Positions 42,190-51,322 of a stretch of DNA of 64,000 bases are shown piece after piece. Each line of letters opens with the position of its first letter. Positions within the stretch are counted from its first letter, which is position 1. Position numbers and translations under genes: made by a program. The stretch comes from Polyangiaceae bacterium (GTDB taxonomy: Bacteria; Myxococcota_A; Polyangia; Polyangiales; Polyangiaceae): positions 1,036,501 through 1,100,500 of the forward strand of contig JACKEB010000011.1 in the NCBI GenBank assembly GCA_020633205.1, in the 5' to 3' direction. The notes under the pieces are model-generated. The model was not told the DNA's origin and did not search any database. It was given only the letters and a program-made list of their open reading frames with translations.

Positions 42190-43068
42190 TCAGCTCCCCG
42201 GCTCCACTCCCAGGTTGCTGCCACCACAGCCGTTCAGCGTGTCAGTCACGAACTGCTGAAAGGCGGCGCGGTCTTTCGACTTGGCGAGTAGGGCGTCCAG
42301 GGAAGGCTGACGTTCGCCCTCACCGACTTGCTTCAACACGGCCTGATAGAAGACGAGCACACCATCCAAGGTACGCATATTGATCTCTATCGGGTCGGGA
42401 TGCTCGCCCCCGTCTTCGATCACGGCGGCACCCATCGAGAGCAGGAACTCCCCGACGTAGTACGGAACTCGCTCTTCCTGGGGCAGGAGCTGCAACAAGG
42501 GACCGCAGAGTTCGACGTGCAGCTGGTTGGTGGCAAGGATGAAGTCGGCAGCCGCCTTGCGTCGGTTGCTCGCCTTCTCGCTGACGGGATCTTCGTGCAA
42601 GTGGCGAATCAACGCCGCGAGGCCGGCGAGCTCCTCACGAGACAGGTGATCGATATCCACGCCGGCCTCCGCGTTGACGTGAGGCCCGCAATGATACGCG
42701 TCCACGTAGACCTCGACCGGCGCGCCCGAGCAGGGAACCCGATAGAGGTCGATGATGTGGCCGTCGGGGCCGGGGCCCACATTGCCTACTCGAGCCTCTG
42801 CGCCGGCGCCTGAGTCGCCGCCAAGGGGCTTCGAACCGTCAGCACACTGGTAGTTCGCGATATACGGGTAGTCACTACGACTGGGGCCGCCGTTCATGTG
42901 GCAGAGCTGAACCGGGTCGTCCTTGGTGCCCTTGCCGGCCGGTCCGTGCGGAACTGCGGGCTGTGCGTCCGCGGCTTGGGGTGAATTGGCGGGGGGCTTC
43001 GCGCCTCCGCACGCTGGGGACAAGGTGATCAACAGCAGGGCGAAGGGCAGACGGCGCATCTCTGACAT
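42190..43068 (-). CDS. Lipoprotein of unknown function
   Basis: A 292-residue lipoprotein. ATG 43068 gives signal peptide MSEMRRLPFALLLITLSPAC with Cys20 as the lipid site. An Ala/Pro-rich linker leads to a compact domain with KDDPVQLCHMNGG, VPCSGAPVEVYVDAYHCGPH and a helical C-terminus, with several Cys. The His/Cys pairs in YHCGPH could bind metal. Family not recognised. It is convergent with the AspA-like gene, only 4 bp apart at their ends. Confidence 0.8.
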   Translation of the reverse strand: MSEMRRLPFALLLITLSPACGGAKPPANSPQAADAQPAVPHGPAGKGTKDDPVQLCHMNGGPSRSDYPYIANYQCADGSKPLGGDSGAGAEARVGNVGPGPDGHIIDLYRVPCSGAPVEVYVDAYHCGPHVNAEAGVDIDHLSREELAGLAALIRHLHEDPVSEKASNRRKAAADFILATNQLHVELCGPLLQLLPQEERVPYYVGEFLLSMGAAVIEDGGEHPDPIEINMRTLDGVLVFYQAVLKQVGEGERQPSLDALLAKSKDRAAFQQFVTDTLNGCGGSNLGVEPGS

Positions 43069-43503
43069 GGTTTCTCTTTCGACTCCGCACGGCAAGACGC
43101 GTTGTAGCTTTGAGTGCTCGCGATTGACACCTGGCGACTCTGAAGGCTTGGGCGACGTCGCCTTGAGGTTGTTGTTGTCGGCAGGCAGTGCGCCTCCCCC
43201 CCAAAAAAAACAGACGGGAGCCTTCGAGGTGCTCCGCTGCGAGGGAAGCGGGGCGGGCCCCGTGACCGAAAAGGCGGCGCTCGCGCATCGGAACACCGCA
43301 TTCACGCCAGCGCTGCGTTGCGGCAAACCTTCTCAAAAGCCTTGAAATTGCAGGGAGAAGCCCCACGTGGGGGTGGGGGTGGCGAAGGGTAGACGGCGAC
43401 CAACTGGCGTCACTTTCTCGACATGGGACACGACTCGTGAAAGCCTCCCCGATTCCCCACTCGTCGGGCCTGAGCCGCGGGTGGGAGCAACAGGCCTCAA
43501 CGC
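43069..43503. promoter_or_regulatory. Divergent region before the pyrimidine operon
   Basis: A 435-bp spacer between the lipoprotein gene (minus) and the dehydrogenase gene (plus). It contains homopolymer runs (eight C and eight A near 43195-43210) and a perfect 12-bp palindrome CCCCACGTGGGG at 43361-43372, a plausible operator for the operon that starts at 43504. No gene is evident. Confidence 0.5.
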
Positions 43504-44994
43504 ATGACCGATAACAAGCACTGGGGCGTCCAGGTGCCGGCATCTCCCATCGAGTGCCGCAACCTGGTCGCAGGGCATTGGATCTCTCCTGAAACGGAGT
43601 GGCTGGACGTCGAAAGTCCGTACACCGCGCAGACGGTTGGTCGAGTTGCGCTGTCTACCGCACGGGAAGTCGACGCGGTAGTCGCCGGCGCGAAGGCGGC
43701 GGCGAGCGACTGGGCGCGCACTCCGATCAAGGAACGCACGGCGTTGCTGTTCCGCTATCGCGAGCTCGTACTGAAGCACCTCGATGACCTTGCGAATCGC
43801 TCTGCCCTGGAGAGCGGCAAGACGGTGGCTGAAGGTCGTGCCGGAGTGCTCAAGGGAGTTGAGGTGCTCGAGTACGCGCTCAGCCTGCAAAATGACCTGG
43901 GCGGCGCTCAAGAGGTGAGCCGAGGCGTCACTTGCGAGGTTCGGCGCGAGCCTCTTGGCGTGGTTGCCGGCATCACGCCCTTCAATTTCCCTGCGATGGT
44001 GCCCATGTGGCTGTACCCCATCGCCGTTACCCTGGGGAACTGCTTCGTGCACAAGCCCAGCGAGAAGGTGCCGCTCACCGCAGTGCGCATGGGTGAGCTG
44101 ATGGTGGAAGCCGGCTTTCCTGCAGGTGTGTACAGCGTGATCAACGGTGGCCGAGACGCCGTCGAGGCCCTGGTAGATCACCCCGACGTGAAGGCCTATG
44201 GCTTTGTCGGCTCTTCCGGCGTTGCCAAGTCAGTCTACTCCCGGGCCACTGCCCTGGGGAAACGCGCTCTGTGCCTCGGCGGCGCGAAGAATCACCTCTT
44301 GGTGGTGCCGGACGCCGACCCCGCGGTGACCGTCGACGGCGTCGTCAGCTCCTTCACGGGTTGCGCTGGTCAGCGCTGCATGGCTGCGTCGGTGATGGTC
44401 GCGGTGGGTGACGTCGACAAGCTGATCGACGCGATCATCGAGCGCGCCAAGCGTCTGGAGCTTGGTCGGGAGATGGGCGCCATCATCGACCGCGCCGCGC
44501 TGGAGCGCCTGAACAAGGCCATCGGTCGCGCCGAGAGCGACGGCGCCAAGCTGCGCCTCGACGGCCGCGGGATCAAGGCGCCGAGCGAGTACCCGAACGG
44601 CTACTGGCTCGGTCCGACGATCATCGACCACGCGACACCAGGGCAGGAGTGCACGGAGACCGAGCTGTTTGGCCCGGTGCTGACCATCGTGCGGGTCAAG
44701 ACCCTGGATGAGGCTCTGGAACTCGAAGCCAAGAATCCGTACGGCAACGCAACCAGTGTCTTCACGACTCGTGGCGCGGTGGCTCGCTACGTCGCCGAAC
44801 GCGCGACCACGGGCATGATCGGCGTAAACATCGGCGTGCCGGTGCCTCGCGAGCCGTTCAGCTTCGGCGGGACCAAGGCTTCACGCTTTGGCCAGGGCGA
44901 TATCACCGGCGCTGGCGGGGTCGAGCTGTGGACGAGCCTCAAGAAGATCACCACCAAGTGGGCGCTCCAGCCCGATCACAACTGGATGAGCTGA
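43504..44994 (+). CDS. mmsA: CoA-acylating (methyl)malonate-semialdehyde dehydrogenase
   Basis: A 496-residue aldehyde dehydrogenase of the MMSDH type. Catalytic Cys292 is in GCAGQRCMAAS, and the MMSDH-specific GVNIGVPVPREPFSFGG and the Rossmann GVVAGITPFNFP are present. It makes acetyl-CoA from malonate semialdehyde (or propionyl-CoA from the methyl form) with NAD and CoA. It stands first in an operon with uracil catabolism genes (URC1, URC4, UPRT), where malonate semialdehyde is the expected end product, so it probably finishes that pathway. The start is ATG 43504; the next gene begins 49 bp downstream. Confidence 0.92.
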   Translation: MTDNKHWGVQVPASPIECRNLVAGHWISPETEWLDVESPYTAQTVGRVALSTAREVDAVVAGAKAAASDWARTPIKERTALLFRYRELVLKHLDDLANRSALESGKTVAEGRAGVLKGVEVLEYALSLQNDLGGAQEVSRGVTCEVRREPLGVVAGITPFNFPAMVPMWLYPIAVTLGNCFVHKPSEKVPLTAVRMGELMVEAGFPAGVYSVINGGRDAVEALVDHPDVKAYGFVGSSGVAKSVYSRATALGKRALCLGGAKNHLLVVPDADPAVTVDGVVSSFTGCAGQRCMAASVMVAVGDVDKLIDAIIERAKRLELGREMGAIIDRAALERLNKAIGRAESDGAKLRLDGRGIKAPSEYPNGYWLGPTIIDHATPGQECTETELFGPVLTIVRVKTLDEALELEAKNPYGNATSVFTTRGAVARYVAERATTGMIGVNIGVPVPREPFSFGGTKASRFGQGDITGAGGVELWTSLKKITTKWALQPDHNWMS

Positions 44995-45042
44995 GAACAG
45001 CAGCGCGCAGTCACTCACCGCCGCAATAGAGAGAAGAACATC

Positions 45043-46296
45043 ATGACGACCAAGAACATGCGTCCCATTCAGCTCACCTCGCACCCGAACAGCCACGGTC
45101 CGGCCCCGTTGCCCATCAGCTGGGGTGCAGCGACCGCCAAAGAGCGCGGCCCCGTCAACGCGAGCCTGGCAGATCCGGCGAAGCGCAACGTGATCGGCAC
45201 CCACTCCGGCGCCTATGCGATTTACCGCGCGGTAGCGGTCGCCGCCGGCGCGCTCGACCCGCAGCATCAGCCTGACCTCACCAACACCGCGCCAACGGAT
45301 CGCATCGGGCCCTATCCGCAGTGGAGCGATCCAAAGAAGATCGTCTCCATCGACCCTTGGGGCGCGCTAGCCGCCGAGGTGTTCGCCGACGAGCGCAAAG
45401 AAGGCTACGACGTGCGTCCCACCATCGCGGTGACCAAGGCGCACCTCCACATGCCGGAGATCAAAGAGGCGGTGGACGCTGGTCGGCTCAAGCCCGACGG
45501 CAAGGTGCTGAAGAGCGCCGGTGACTGCGCAGTGACCAAGGCGGCGTTCGAGCCCGTTTGGTACCTACCGGGTATCGCCGAGCGCTTTGGCGTGACCGAG
45601 GCGCATCTGCGCCGTTCACTCTTCGAGCAGACCGGCGGCATGTTCCCGGAACTCGTCACTCGCGGCGACCTCGAAGTCTTCGTGCCACCGATTGGCGGCA
45701 TGACCGCATACATCTTTGGTGACGTGGAGAAGCTCAGCGACGACAGCGTACCCCTCGCGTGCCGTGTGCACGATGAGTGCAACGGCTCGGACGTGTTTGG
45801 TTCAGACATCTGCACCTGCCGTCCCTACCTCGCGCACGGTATCGAGGAGGCCATCCGCATGGCGCAAGCCGGCGGCACCGGCCTCGTGGTGTATTACCGC
45901 AAGGAAGGGCGCGCCCTTGGTGAGGTGACCAAGTTCTTGGTCTACAACGCGCGTAAGCGTCAGGAAGGCGGCGACAACGCCGCCCGCTACTTCGAGCGCA
46001 CTGAGTGCGTCGCGGGTGTGCAGGACATGCGCTTCCAGGAGCTGATGCCTGACGTACTCCACTGGTTCGGTATCAAGAAGATCCAACGCTTCATCTCCAT
46101 GAGCAACATGAAGTACGACGCGATTGTCGACACCGGCATCCAGATCGCCGAGCGCGTGAACATCCCCGACGAGCTGATCCCCGCGGATGCGCGTGTGGAG
46201 ATGGACGCGAAGATGGCGGCTGGCTACTTCACGCCGACGACAGTGCCCGACGAGTCGGAGCTCAACAAGGCCAAGGGGCGCGGGCTTGACGAGTGA
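45043..46296 (+). CDS. URC1-like GTP cyclohydrolase II homologue (uracil catabolism)
   Basis: A 417-residue protein of the RibA fold, with an N-terminal extension (1-190) seen in URC1 proteins of the uracil catabolic pathway. The zinc site is Cys246, Cys257 and Cys259 (HDECNGSDVFGSDICTC), and the active segment YYRKEGRALGEVTKFLVYN replaces the RQEGRGIGL of real RibA, suggesting that it acts on UMP or uridine-type ring rather than GTP. A purine-rich AGAGAGAAG precedes ATG 45043. It overlaps the URC4 gene by 11 bp, which fits a shared pathway. Confidence 0.88.
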   Translation: MTTKNMRPIQLTSHPNSHGPAPLPISWGAATAKERGPVNASLADPAKRNVIGTHSGAYAIYRAVAVAAGALDPQHQPDLTNTAPTDRIGPYPQWSDPKKIVSIDPWGALAAEVFADERKEGYDVRPTIAVTKAHLHMPEIKEAVDAGRLKPDGKVLKSAGDCAVTKAAFEPVWYLPGIAERFGVTEAHLRRSLFEQTGGMFPELVTRGDLEVFVPPIGGMTAYIFGDVEKLSDDSVPLACRVHDECNGSDVFGSDICTCRPYLAHGIEEAIRMAQAGGTGLVVYYRKEGRALGEVTKFLVYNARKRQEGGDNAARYFERTECVAGVQDMRFQELMPDVLHWFGIKKIQRFISMSNMKYDAIVDTGIQIAERVNIPDELIPADARVEMDAKMAAGYFTPTTVPDESELNKAKGRGLDE

Positions 46297-47521
46297 CGCG
46301 GATGCCATCCGCTTCTTGAACGACCCCGGCAGTATTCGCGAACGCGCCGGCCTGCTCTTCGACAGGCTGGCGCGCGGTGACTCGGAGCACTTCGAGTACC
46401 ACCCAGACAAGCTGCCAGCAGTTGGGCGTCTGGTGGCGCAAGTCACCCGCGACAACTACCCCGACCTGAAGATCCCGTATCACGCGCGGGAGAATCATTT
46501 CTTGGTGGGGGGGAGGGATCGCCTTTCAGGGCTCTTCGACGCGGCGGAGCTGAGCCCGGAGGAGCGCGCGCGGCGTGAGTTCGATCTCACCGTGACCAGC
46601 GTTTTGCTCGACGCCGGCGCTGGCCCCGAGTGGAGCTATCTCGAGCCAGACTTCGGTGACGCCGAGGGCGGCGAGCGGTACGCGCGCTCCGAGGGCTTGG
46701 CCATCGCGAGCCTGCACTGGTTTGCGTCAGGTGCCTTCTCCCTCAACCCCGACGCTCCGCAGCGCGCGGATGCGCGGGCCCTACAAAACCTTACGGAAGC
46801 ACAGCTGACAGAAGGCTTCCAGGTTGGTCCAGAGAATCCGCTGGTGGGCGTGGGCGGTCGCCTCGGTTTGCTGCATGCGTTGGGGCGTGCCGTTGAAGCT
46901 CACCCGGAGCTCTTCCCCGAGGGGCGCGTGGGTGGGCTCTTCGACGTCCTCCGCGCCCAGGCAGAAGACGGCAAGCTACCAGCAGAGCGGATCCTCGCGG
47001 CAGTGCTGGCTGGGCTCTCGAGCATTTGGCCAGGGAGGGAGTCCATTGGCGAAGTGACCCTTGGGGATGTGTGGCGTCATCCAGCGCTCGAGCACATTCA
47101 TCCAGCGAATGGCCTCATTCCTTTCCACAAGCTCAGCCAGTGGCTGAGCTACTCGTTGGTGGTGCCTCTCGAGCGAGCCGGGGTTCAGGTCGTAGCCCTT
47201 GAGCGCCTCACCGGGCTGCCTGAGTACCGCAACGGCGGGCTCTTCATTGACGGCGGCGTGCTGTCGTTGCGTGACCCCGCTGCCCTGAAAGAGGCCCACG
47301 CGCCAGGCAGCGAGCTGATCATCGAGTGGCGGGCCGCGACCATCGTCCTACTCGATCAGGTGGCGCAGCTCGTACGGGAGGAGCTGGGCGTAACTCCTGA
47401 ACAGTTGCCGCTGCCGTGTGTGCTCGAGGGAGGAACCTGGGCGGCTGGGCGTCGGCTAGCTCAGAACCTGCGGCAAGGCCTGCCGCCGCTGAACCTCGCG
47501 AGTGACGGAACTGTTTTTTAG
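46286..47521 (+). CDS. URC4 / DUF1688 family protein
   Basis: A 411-residue protein matching DUF1688 (URC4, urg3-like), needed for uracil degradation in yeast but of unknown reaction. Family segments: HPDKLPAVGRLVAQVTRDNYP, IPYHARENHF, GLIPFHKLSQWLSYSL, ERAGVQV and IEWRAATIVLLDQ with a C-terminal EGGTWAAGR. The start is TTG 46286, after an AAGGGG, inside the end of URC1; no ATG fits. No signal peptide or membrane helix. It lies between URC1 and uracil phosphoribosyltransferase, the usual URC arrangement. Confidence 0.88.
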   Translation: MTSDADAIRFLNDPGSIRERAGLLFDRLARGDSEHFEYHPDKLPAVGRLVAQVTRDNYPDLKIPYHARENHFLVGGRDRLSGLFDAAELSPEERARREFDLTVTSVLLDAGAGPEWSYLEPDFGDAEGGERYARSEGLAIASLHWFASGAFSLNPDAPQRADARALQNLTEAQLTEGFQVGPENPLVGVGGRLGLLHALGRAVEAHPELFPEGRVGGLFDVLRAQAEDGKLPAERILAAVLAGLSSIWPGRESIGEVTLGDVWRHPALEHIHPANGLIPFHKLSQWLSYSLVVPLERAGVQVVALERLTGLPEYRNGGLFIDGGVLSLRDPAALKEAHAPGSELIIEWRAATIVLLDQVAQLVREELGVTPEQLPLPCVLEGGTWAAGRRLAQNLRQGLPPLNLASDGTVF

Positions 47522-47551
47522 GTAGAGTGAGACCCACTGAAAGCTGCTGAC

Positions 47552-48181
47552 ATGGAAAACGTAAACGTACTGAATCACCCGCTGATCCTTCACAAGCTCA
47601 CCATCATGAGAAAGAAGGAGACGAGCACGCGCTCGTTCCGACAGCTGCTCCGCGAGCTCTCGATGTTGATGGCGTACGAAGTGACGCGAGACATGGCGAC
47701 GACGATGGAGGAGATCGAGACGCCGCTGATGAAGATGCAGTCGCCAGTGCTCGACGGAAAGAAGCTGGTGTTCGTCTCGGTGTTGCGCGCCGGAACCGGC
47801 ATGCTCGATGGCATGTTGGAGACGGTGCCCTCCGCGCGCGTTGGCCACATTGGTCTCTACCGCGATCCGAAGACGCTGGTGCCTGTGGAGTACTACTTCA
47901 AAGTCCCTGCGGAAATGACTGACCGCGACGTCGTCGTCGTGGACCCGATGCTCGCCACGGGTAACTCTGCGGTTGCTGCCGTGGAGCGCATCAAGGCGAC
48001 CAAGCCACGCTCGATCAAGTTCGCTTGCCTGCTAGCAGCCCCGGAGGGCATCAAGACCTTCCACGAGCACCACCCCGACGTGGCAATTTACACGCCCGCC
48101 ATCGACGAGCGCTTGAACGATCACGGCTACATCCTGCCCGGTCTCGGCGACGCCGGCGACCGCATGTACGGCACCAAGTAG
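47552..48181 (+). CDS. upp: Uracil phosphoribosyltransferase
   Basis: A 209-residue enzyme making UMP from uracil and PRPP. The PRPP-binding loop VVVVDPMLATGNSA and the C-terminal uracil-binding segment DERLNDHGYILPGLGDAGDR are exact family features. ATG 47552 is 30 bp after the URC4 stop. In the URC pathway UMP formation is the first step, so this salvage enzyme is here used for catabolism. The epimerase gene starts 5 bp downstream. Confidence 0.95.
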   Translation: MENVNVLNHPLILHKLTIMRKKETSTRSFRQLLRELSMLMAYEVTRDMATTMEEIETPLMKMQSPVLDGKKLVFVSVLRAGTGMLDGMLETVPSARVGHIGLYRDPKTLVPVEYYFKVPAEMTDRDVVVVDPMLATGNSAVAAVERIKATKPRSIKFACLLAAPEGIKTFHEHHPDVAIYTPAIDERLNDHGYILPGLGDAGDRMYGTK

Positions 48182-48186
48182 CTCCC

Positions 48187-49185
48187 ATGGGGGGACAGAA
48201 CGGGGGCGAGGGGAAGCTGTTCCTGACCGGGGGCAGCGGCTATGTCGGGCGCAACTTGATTCGCTGCTTCACTGAGCGTGGAGTAACGGTCAAGGCGCTG
48301 GTGCGCAGCGAAGCCTCCGCCAAGGTGGTTGAGCGCCTCGGCGCAGAGCCCTTCCGTGGGGATATGGTCGAGTCGGATCTGAGCCAGCCCATGCGAGGGT
48401 GTGAGTGGATGATCCACGCTGCGGCGGACACGAATCACGGAGAGAGCACCTCAGAGCAAGAGCGGGTGAACCTCCAGGGTACCCGAAACGTCTTCCGGTG
48501 TGCCCGTGAGGCAGGCGTGAAGCGTGGACTCCACATCAGCACAGAATCCGTGCTTCTTGACGGCCACCCCTTGGTTGACGCAGACGAGAGCACCCCGTTC
48601 CCGAAGCACCCTGCAGGGGGCTACTCACGCACCAAGGGCGAAGCCGAGCGAATCGCGCTGGCGCAAGGCGTGGGCGGCTTCGAGGTGGTGGTGTTGCGCC
48701 CGCGCTTCGTCTGGGGCCGCGACGACACCACCGCGCTACCCCAGCTGATTGACGCTGCGAAGACCGGCAAATTGGTGTGGATCGATGGTGGGAACTACCG
48801 CACCTCGACCACGCACATCGACAACCTGTGTCACGCCGCCGAGCTAGCGCTCGAACGAGGCGCCGGCGGCGAGGTGTACTTCGTGACCGATGGTGCTCCC
48901 GTCGTGTTCCGCGAGTTCGTGAGCAGCCTGCTCGAGACCCAGGGAGTCGCGCCACCGAGCAAATCGGTGCCTCGTTGGCTCGTGAGTTCCTTGAGTCGTG
49001 CCGGAGAGCTTGCGTCCAAGCTCAAGATGACCCGCCTGAAGCTGCCCATCTCGCGTCAGGAGTACGCCACCCTGGCGGTGGAGGTGACCCTGAGCACGGA
49101 CAAGGCGAAGCGTGAGCTAGGCTACGTGCCGGTGGTCACACTCGCCGAGGGTCTGGCTGAGCTGCGGGCCAGCGCGCAGCATTGA
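48187..49185 (+). CDS. NAD-dependent epimerase/dehydratase family protein
   Basis: A 332-residue extended short-chain dehydrogenase. It has the NAD loop FLTGGSGYVGRNL, the catalytic YSRTKGEAE (YxxxK), and AAADTNHGESTSEQERVNLQG, a 3-beta-HSD/NSDHL-like pattern. It starts at ATG 48187, five bases after the uracil phosphoribosyltransferase stop, and its end is followed by a clear hairpin, so it is the last gene of the URC-like operon. Whether it acts on a pyrimidine breakdown product or is a passenger is unknown. Confidence 0.88.
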   Translation: MGGQNGGEGKLFLTGGSGYVGRNLIRCFTERGVTVKALVRSEASAKVVERLGAEPFRGDMVESDLSQPMRGCEWMIHAAADTNHGESTSEQERVNLQGTRNVFRCAREAGVKRGLHISTESVLLDGHPLVDADESTPFPKHPAGGYSRTKGEAERIALAQGVGGFEVVVLRPRFVWGRDDTTALPQLIDAAKTGKLVWIDGGNYRTSTTHIDNLCHAAELALERGAGGEVYFVTDGAPVVFREFVSSLLETQGVAPPSKSVPRWLVSSLSRAGELASKLKMTRLKLPISRQEYATLAVEVTLSTDKAKRELGYVPVVTLAEGLAELRASAQH

Positions 49186-49196
49186 AGAAAGCAAGA

Positions 49197-49222
49197 GGGC
49201 CGATTCCTCGAGGAAGCGGCCC
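49197..49222. terminator. Hairpin at operon end
   Basis: GGGCCG-A-TTCCTC (49197-49209) pairs with GAGGAA-G-CGGCCC (49210-49222): a near-perfect stem with one A/G mismatch and a TCGA tip. It lies between the convergent genes ending at 49185 and 49261. A second small dyad (GCTAGCC/GGCTAGC) follows near 49231-49256. Confidence 0.7.
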
Positions 49223-49260
49223 TTGGAGTCGCTAGCCCGCTTCTGCCGGCTAGCGGCGGC

Positions 49261-50682
49261 TCACAGCGAGAAGTGCTGGATGCTGCCGTCGAACTCGTAC
49301 TTGCCGGCGTTGGACCACACGAGATCCGTGCCGTCGAAGAACAGGCGCCACGGCAGCGACTGATCCATGCTGAGCACCGTGGCTTCTCCGCCCGCCAGGG
49401 GCAAACGAACGACCATGCCAAGCACCTGGTCCGTGAAGACCAAGTCGTCCCCGACCACCTTGAGGTCGGTGGGCATCGCGGAGCTGTACACGTCCGTCAC
49501 GCTGCCACCCGCCTTCGGCACCATGCGAATGGCGCCGGCGAGATCCGCCGCTCCACCCGCGCCAACGTTGCTGCCAGCGTCGGCCCAGTAGACGTTGTCG
49601 CCCACGAGCACGATGCCCTTTGCGTCGGTCTGTCCGGAAGCCAACTCGGTAGCGGCACCTCCGGCCTTTGGCGCCTTGGAGACGGTGCCTTCGCTGCCGC
49701 CGGTCCAGTACACGTCCGTGGCGTCGGCCGTCAGGAACTCAGGGCGGTACGCTGCGTCGGTTACGAGCTCCGAGTTGCCGCCAGCGATGGGCAGACGACG
49801 GATCTCGTTGCTGTACGCGTCACCCCAGTAGAGGTACCCGTCGTTCAGCAGGATGCTGACGGGGAAGTTCGCTGAGCTCAGCTCGGTCGCGTCGCTGCCG
49901 TCTTTGTTGGCGCGCATGATCGAGCCGGGGATCCCCAAGTTGTCGGCGCCGCCATCGCTGTCGCCGCCGTTCACCCAGTAGATGTGGGTGTCGTCGAGCG
50001 CAATGGCGCGGGGGTCTGGCATTGCGGCGGTGATCGGCGCGGCGGCGCCGCCGGCCTTCGGCGCGCGCATCACGAAACCTTCGTTGCCGTCTTCGCGCTG
50101 GTTGTCGTTGTTCCCGCTGTTGGTCCAGTAGATGTACTCGGCGTCAGCGGCGATCGCGAGCGGGAATTTCTCTCCGCCAGATACGGTGGCCGGGGTCAGC
50201 ATGCCCGCGGTGAACACCGAGAAGTGCGTGGTTGACGTCGTGAGCACTGACTCACCAAGCTCGCTCACCGTGAGCTGGGTGAAGGCGTCGCTGTCCTTCG
50301 GCGCGGTGAAGGCGCGCATGTCGAGCTTCATTCCTTGGGGAAGCGTGACACTGTCGTAGGGGAGCTTGATCGTGAGCGGTTTCGCGAACGTCTGGCCTTC
50401 CGGCCCGAGCAGGAAAGAAGGGCCGTGACTCTCGAAGCCTGAGTGCGCGGGTGTCTCGCTGAGCTCAGTGACGGTGATATTCACGTCCTGGGTCAGCGCG
50501 CCTTCGGGCACCGTGATCTCAAAGCCGTTGTCGAGCTTGATGACGCCGCCTTGGGCGCCGACGGTGGTCTTTCCGGCGGTGCTACCCCCGGTGGTCTGCT
50601 CAGGGTCGCTCGAGCCGCATGCGGCAAGCGCTGGAAGGAGTGCGATTGAAAAGAGTGCGATGTAGGGACGGGTGCGGAACAT
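49261..50682 (-). CDS. Lipoprotein with ZU5-like and beta-propeller-like repeats
   Basis: A 473-residue lipoprotein with signal peptide ending LPALAAC. Residues about 40-150 resemble a ZU5-type beta domain (GGVIKLDNGFEITVPEGALTQ). From about 165 there are five to six repeats of roughly 50 residues, each with a YIYWTN or VYWTGG strand and APKAGG, like DUF5050/NHL-type beta-propellers, which bind partners or sugars on the cell surface. ATG 50682 is the first start. A single gene. Confidence 0.85.
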   Translation of the reverse strand: MFRTRPYIALFSIALLPALAACGSSDPEQTTGGSTAGKTTVGAQGGVIKLDNGFEITVPEGALTQDVNITVTELSETPAHSGFESHGPSFLLGPEGQTFAKPLTIKLPYDSVTLPQGMKLDMRAFTAPKDSDAFTQLTVSELGESVLTTSTTHFSVFTAGMLTPATVSGGEKFPLAIAADAEYIYWTNSGNNDNQREDGNEGFVMRAPKAGGAAAPITAAMPDPRAIALDDTHIYWVNGGDSDGGADNLGIPGSIMRANKDGSDATELSSANFPVSILLNDGYLYWGDAYSNEIRRLPIAGGNSELVTDAAYRPEFLTADATDVYWTGGSEGTVSKAPKAGGAATELASGQTDAKGIVLVGDNVYWADAGSNVGAGGAADLAGAIRMVPKAGGSVTDVYSSAMPTDLKVVGDDLVFTDQVLGMVVRLPLAGGEATVLSMDQSLPWRLFFDGTDLVWSNAGKYEFDGSIQHFSL

Positions 50683-51322
50683 GGGGCCGATGGATACTCC
50701 AAGTCAAACTTGTCGCAAGTGAGATTTCCGTCACGGAAACCGATTTTAAGAGACACGCTGCGTGCACGCGTCGCACGCGTGCGCTTCTTTCCGCGTGTAA
50801 CCAAACGCTGTGCGCATCGCGCCACGGGAATCGAAAACGGCTCGCGAGCAGAGCTTTCGTATAAAATTTCCTCGCGGATTATCGGGCGCGAGGTCGGTCC
50901 TTGTACCCCAGACGAGGGTTGAGTTGGTCTGCTGAGCTGACCAAAACGTAGGGGTTGAGCGCGCGTGAGAGATACACCTCTCCCGACACGCGCGTCGGTG
51001 AACCAGGGCCAGCGCTATAGTGCGGGGACACCGCTCTAGTGGAGGGCCGGGCGGGGCAGCTCGGCGGTCTGCGCTGGTGTTCCTCACCCCCATCCAAGCA
51101 GGCGAATGGGAGGTCAGAAACGCTGACCTTATGGGCCGGAAGGCCGTACGGGGTCGAGGACGTCGTTGCTCGTCGGGAGGCGACGAGAGCGTGAGTCAGC
51201 TGAGATTCAGCCGACTGTTTGAGGGACTTTTTGTGGGTGCCGACATCGTGGGCGCATGTGCGCTCGATTATCGCTCACGGCGATCTTTTCTCAGATCAGG
51301 CCGCGCACCCGATTCAGATCCC
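50683..51322. other. Long intergenic region, no gene supported
   Basis: 640 bp between two minus-strand lipoprotein genes. It contains an AT-richer stretch near 50850-50890, a perfect 12-bp palindrome CGCACGCGTGCG (50772-50783) and an inverted repeat AGGTCA-N7-TGACCT (51111-51129). Short frames present have no protein-like features. It may hold the promoter of the 50682 gene and the tail of the 51323 gene, or a small RNA. Confidence 0.5.
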
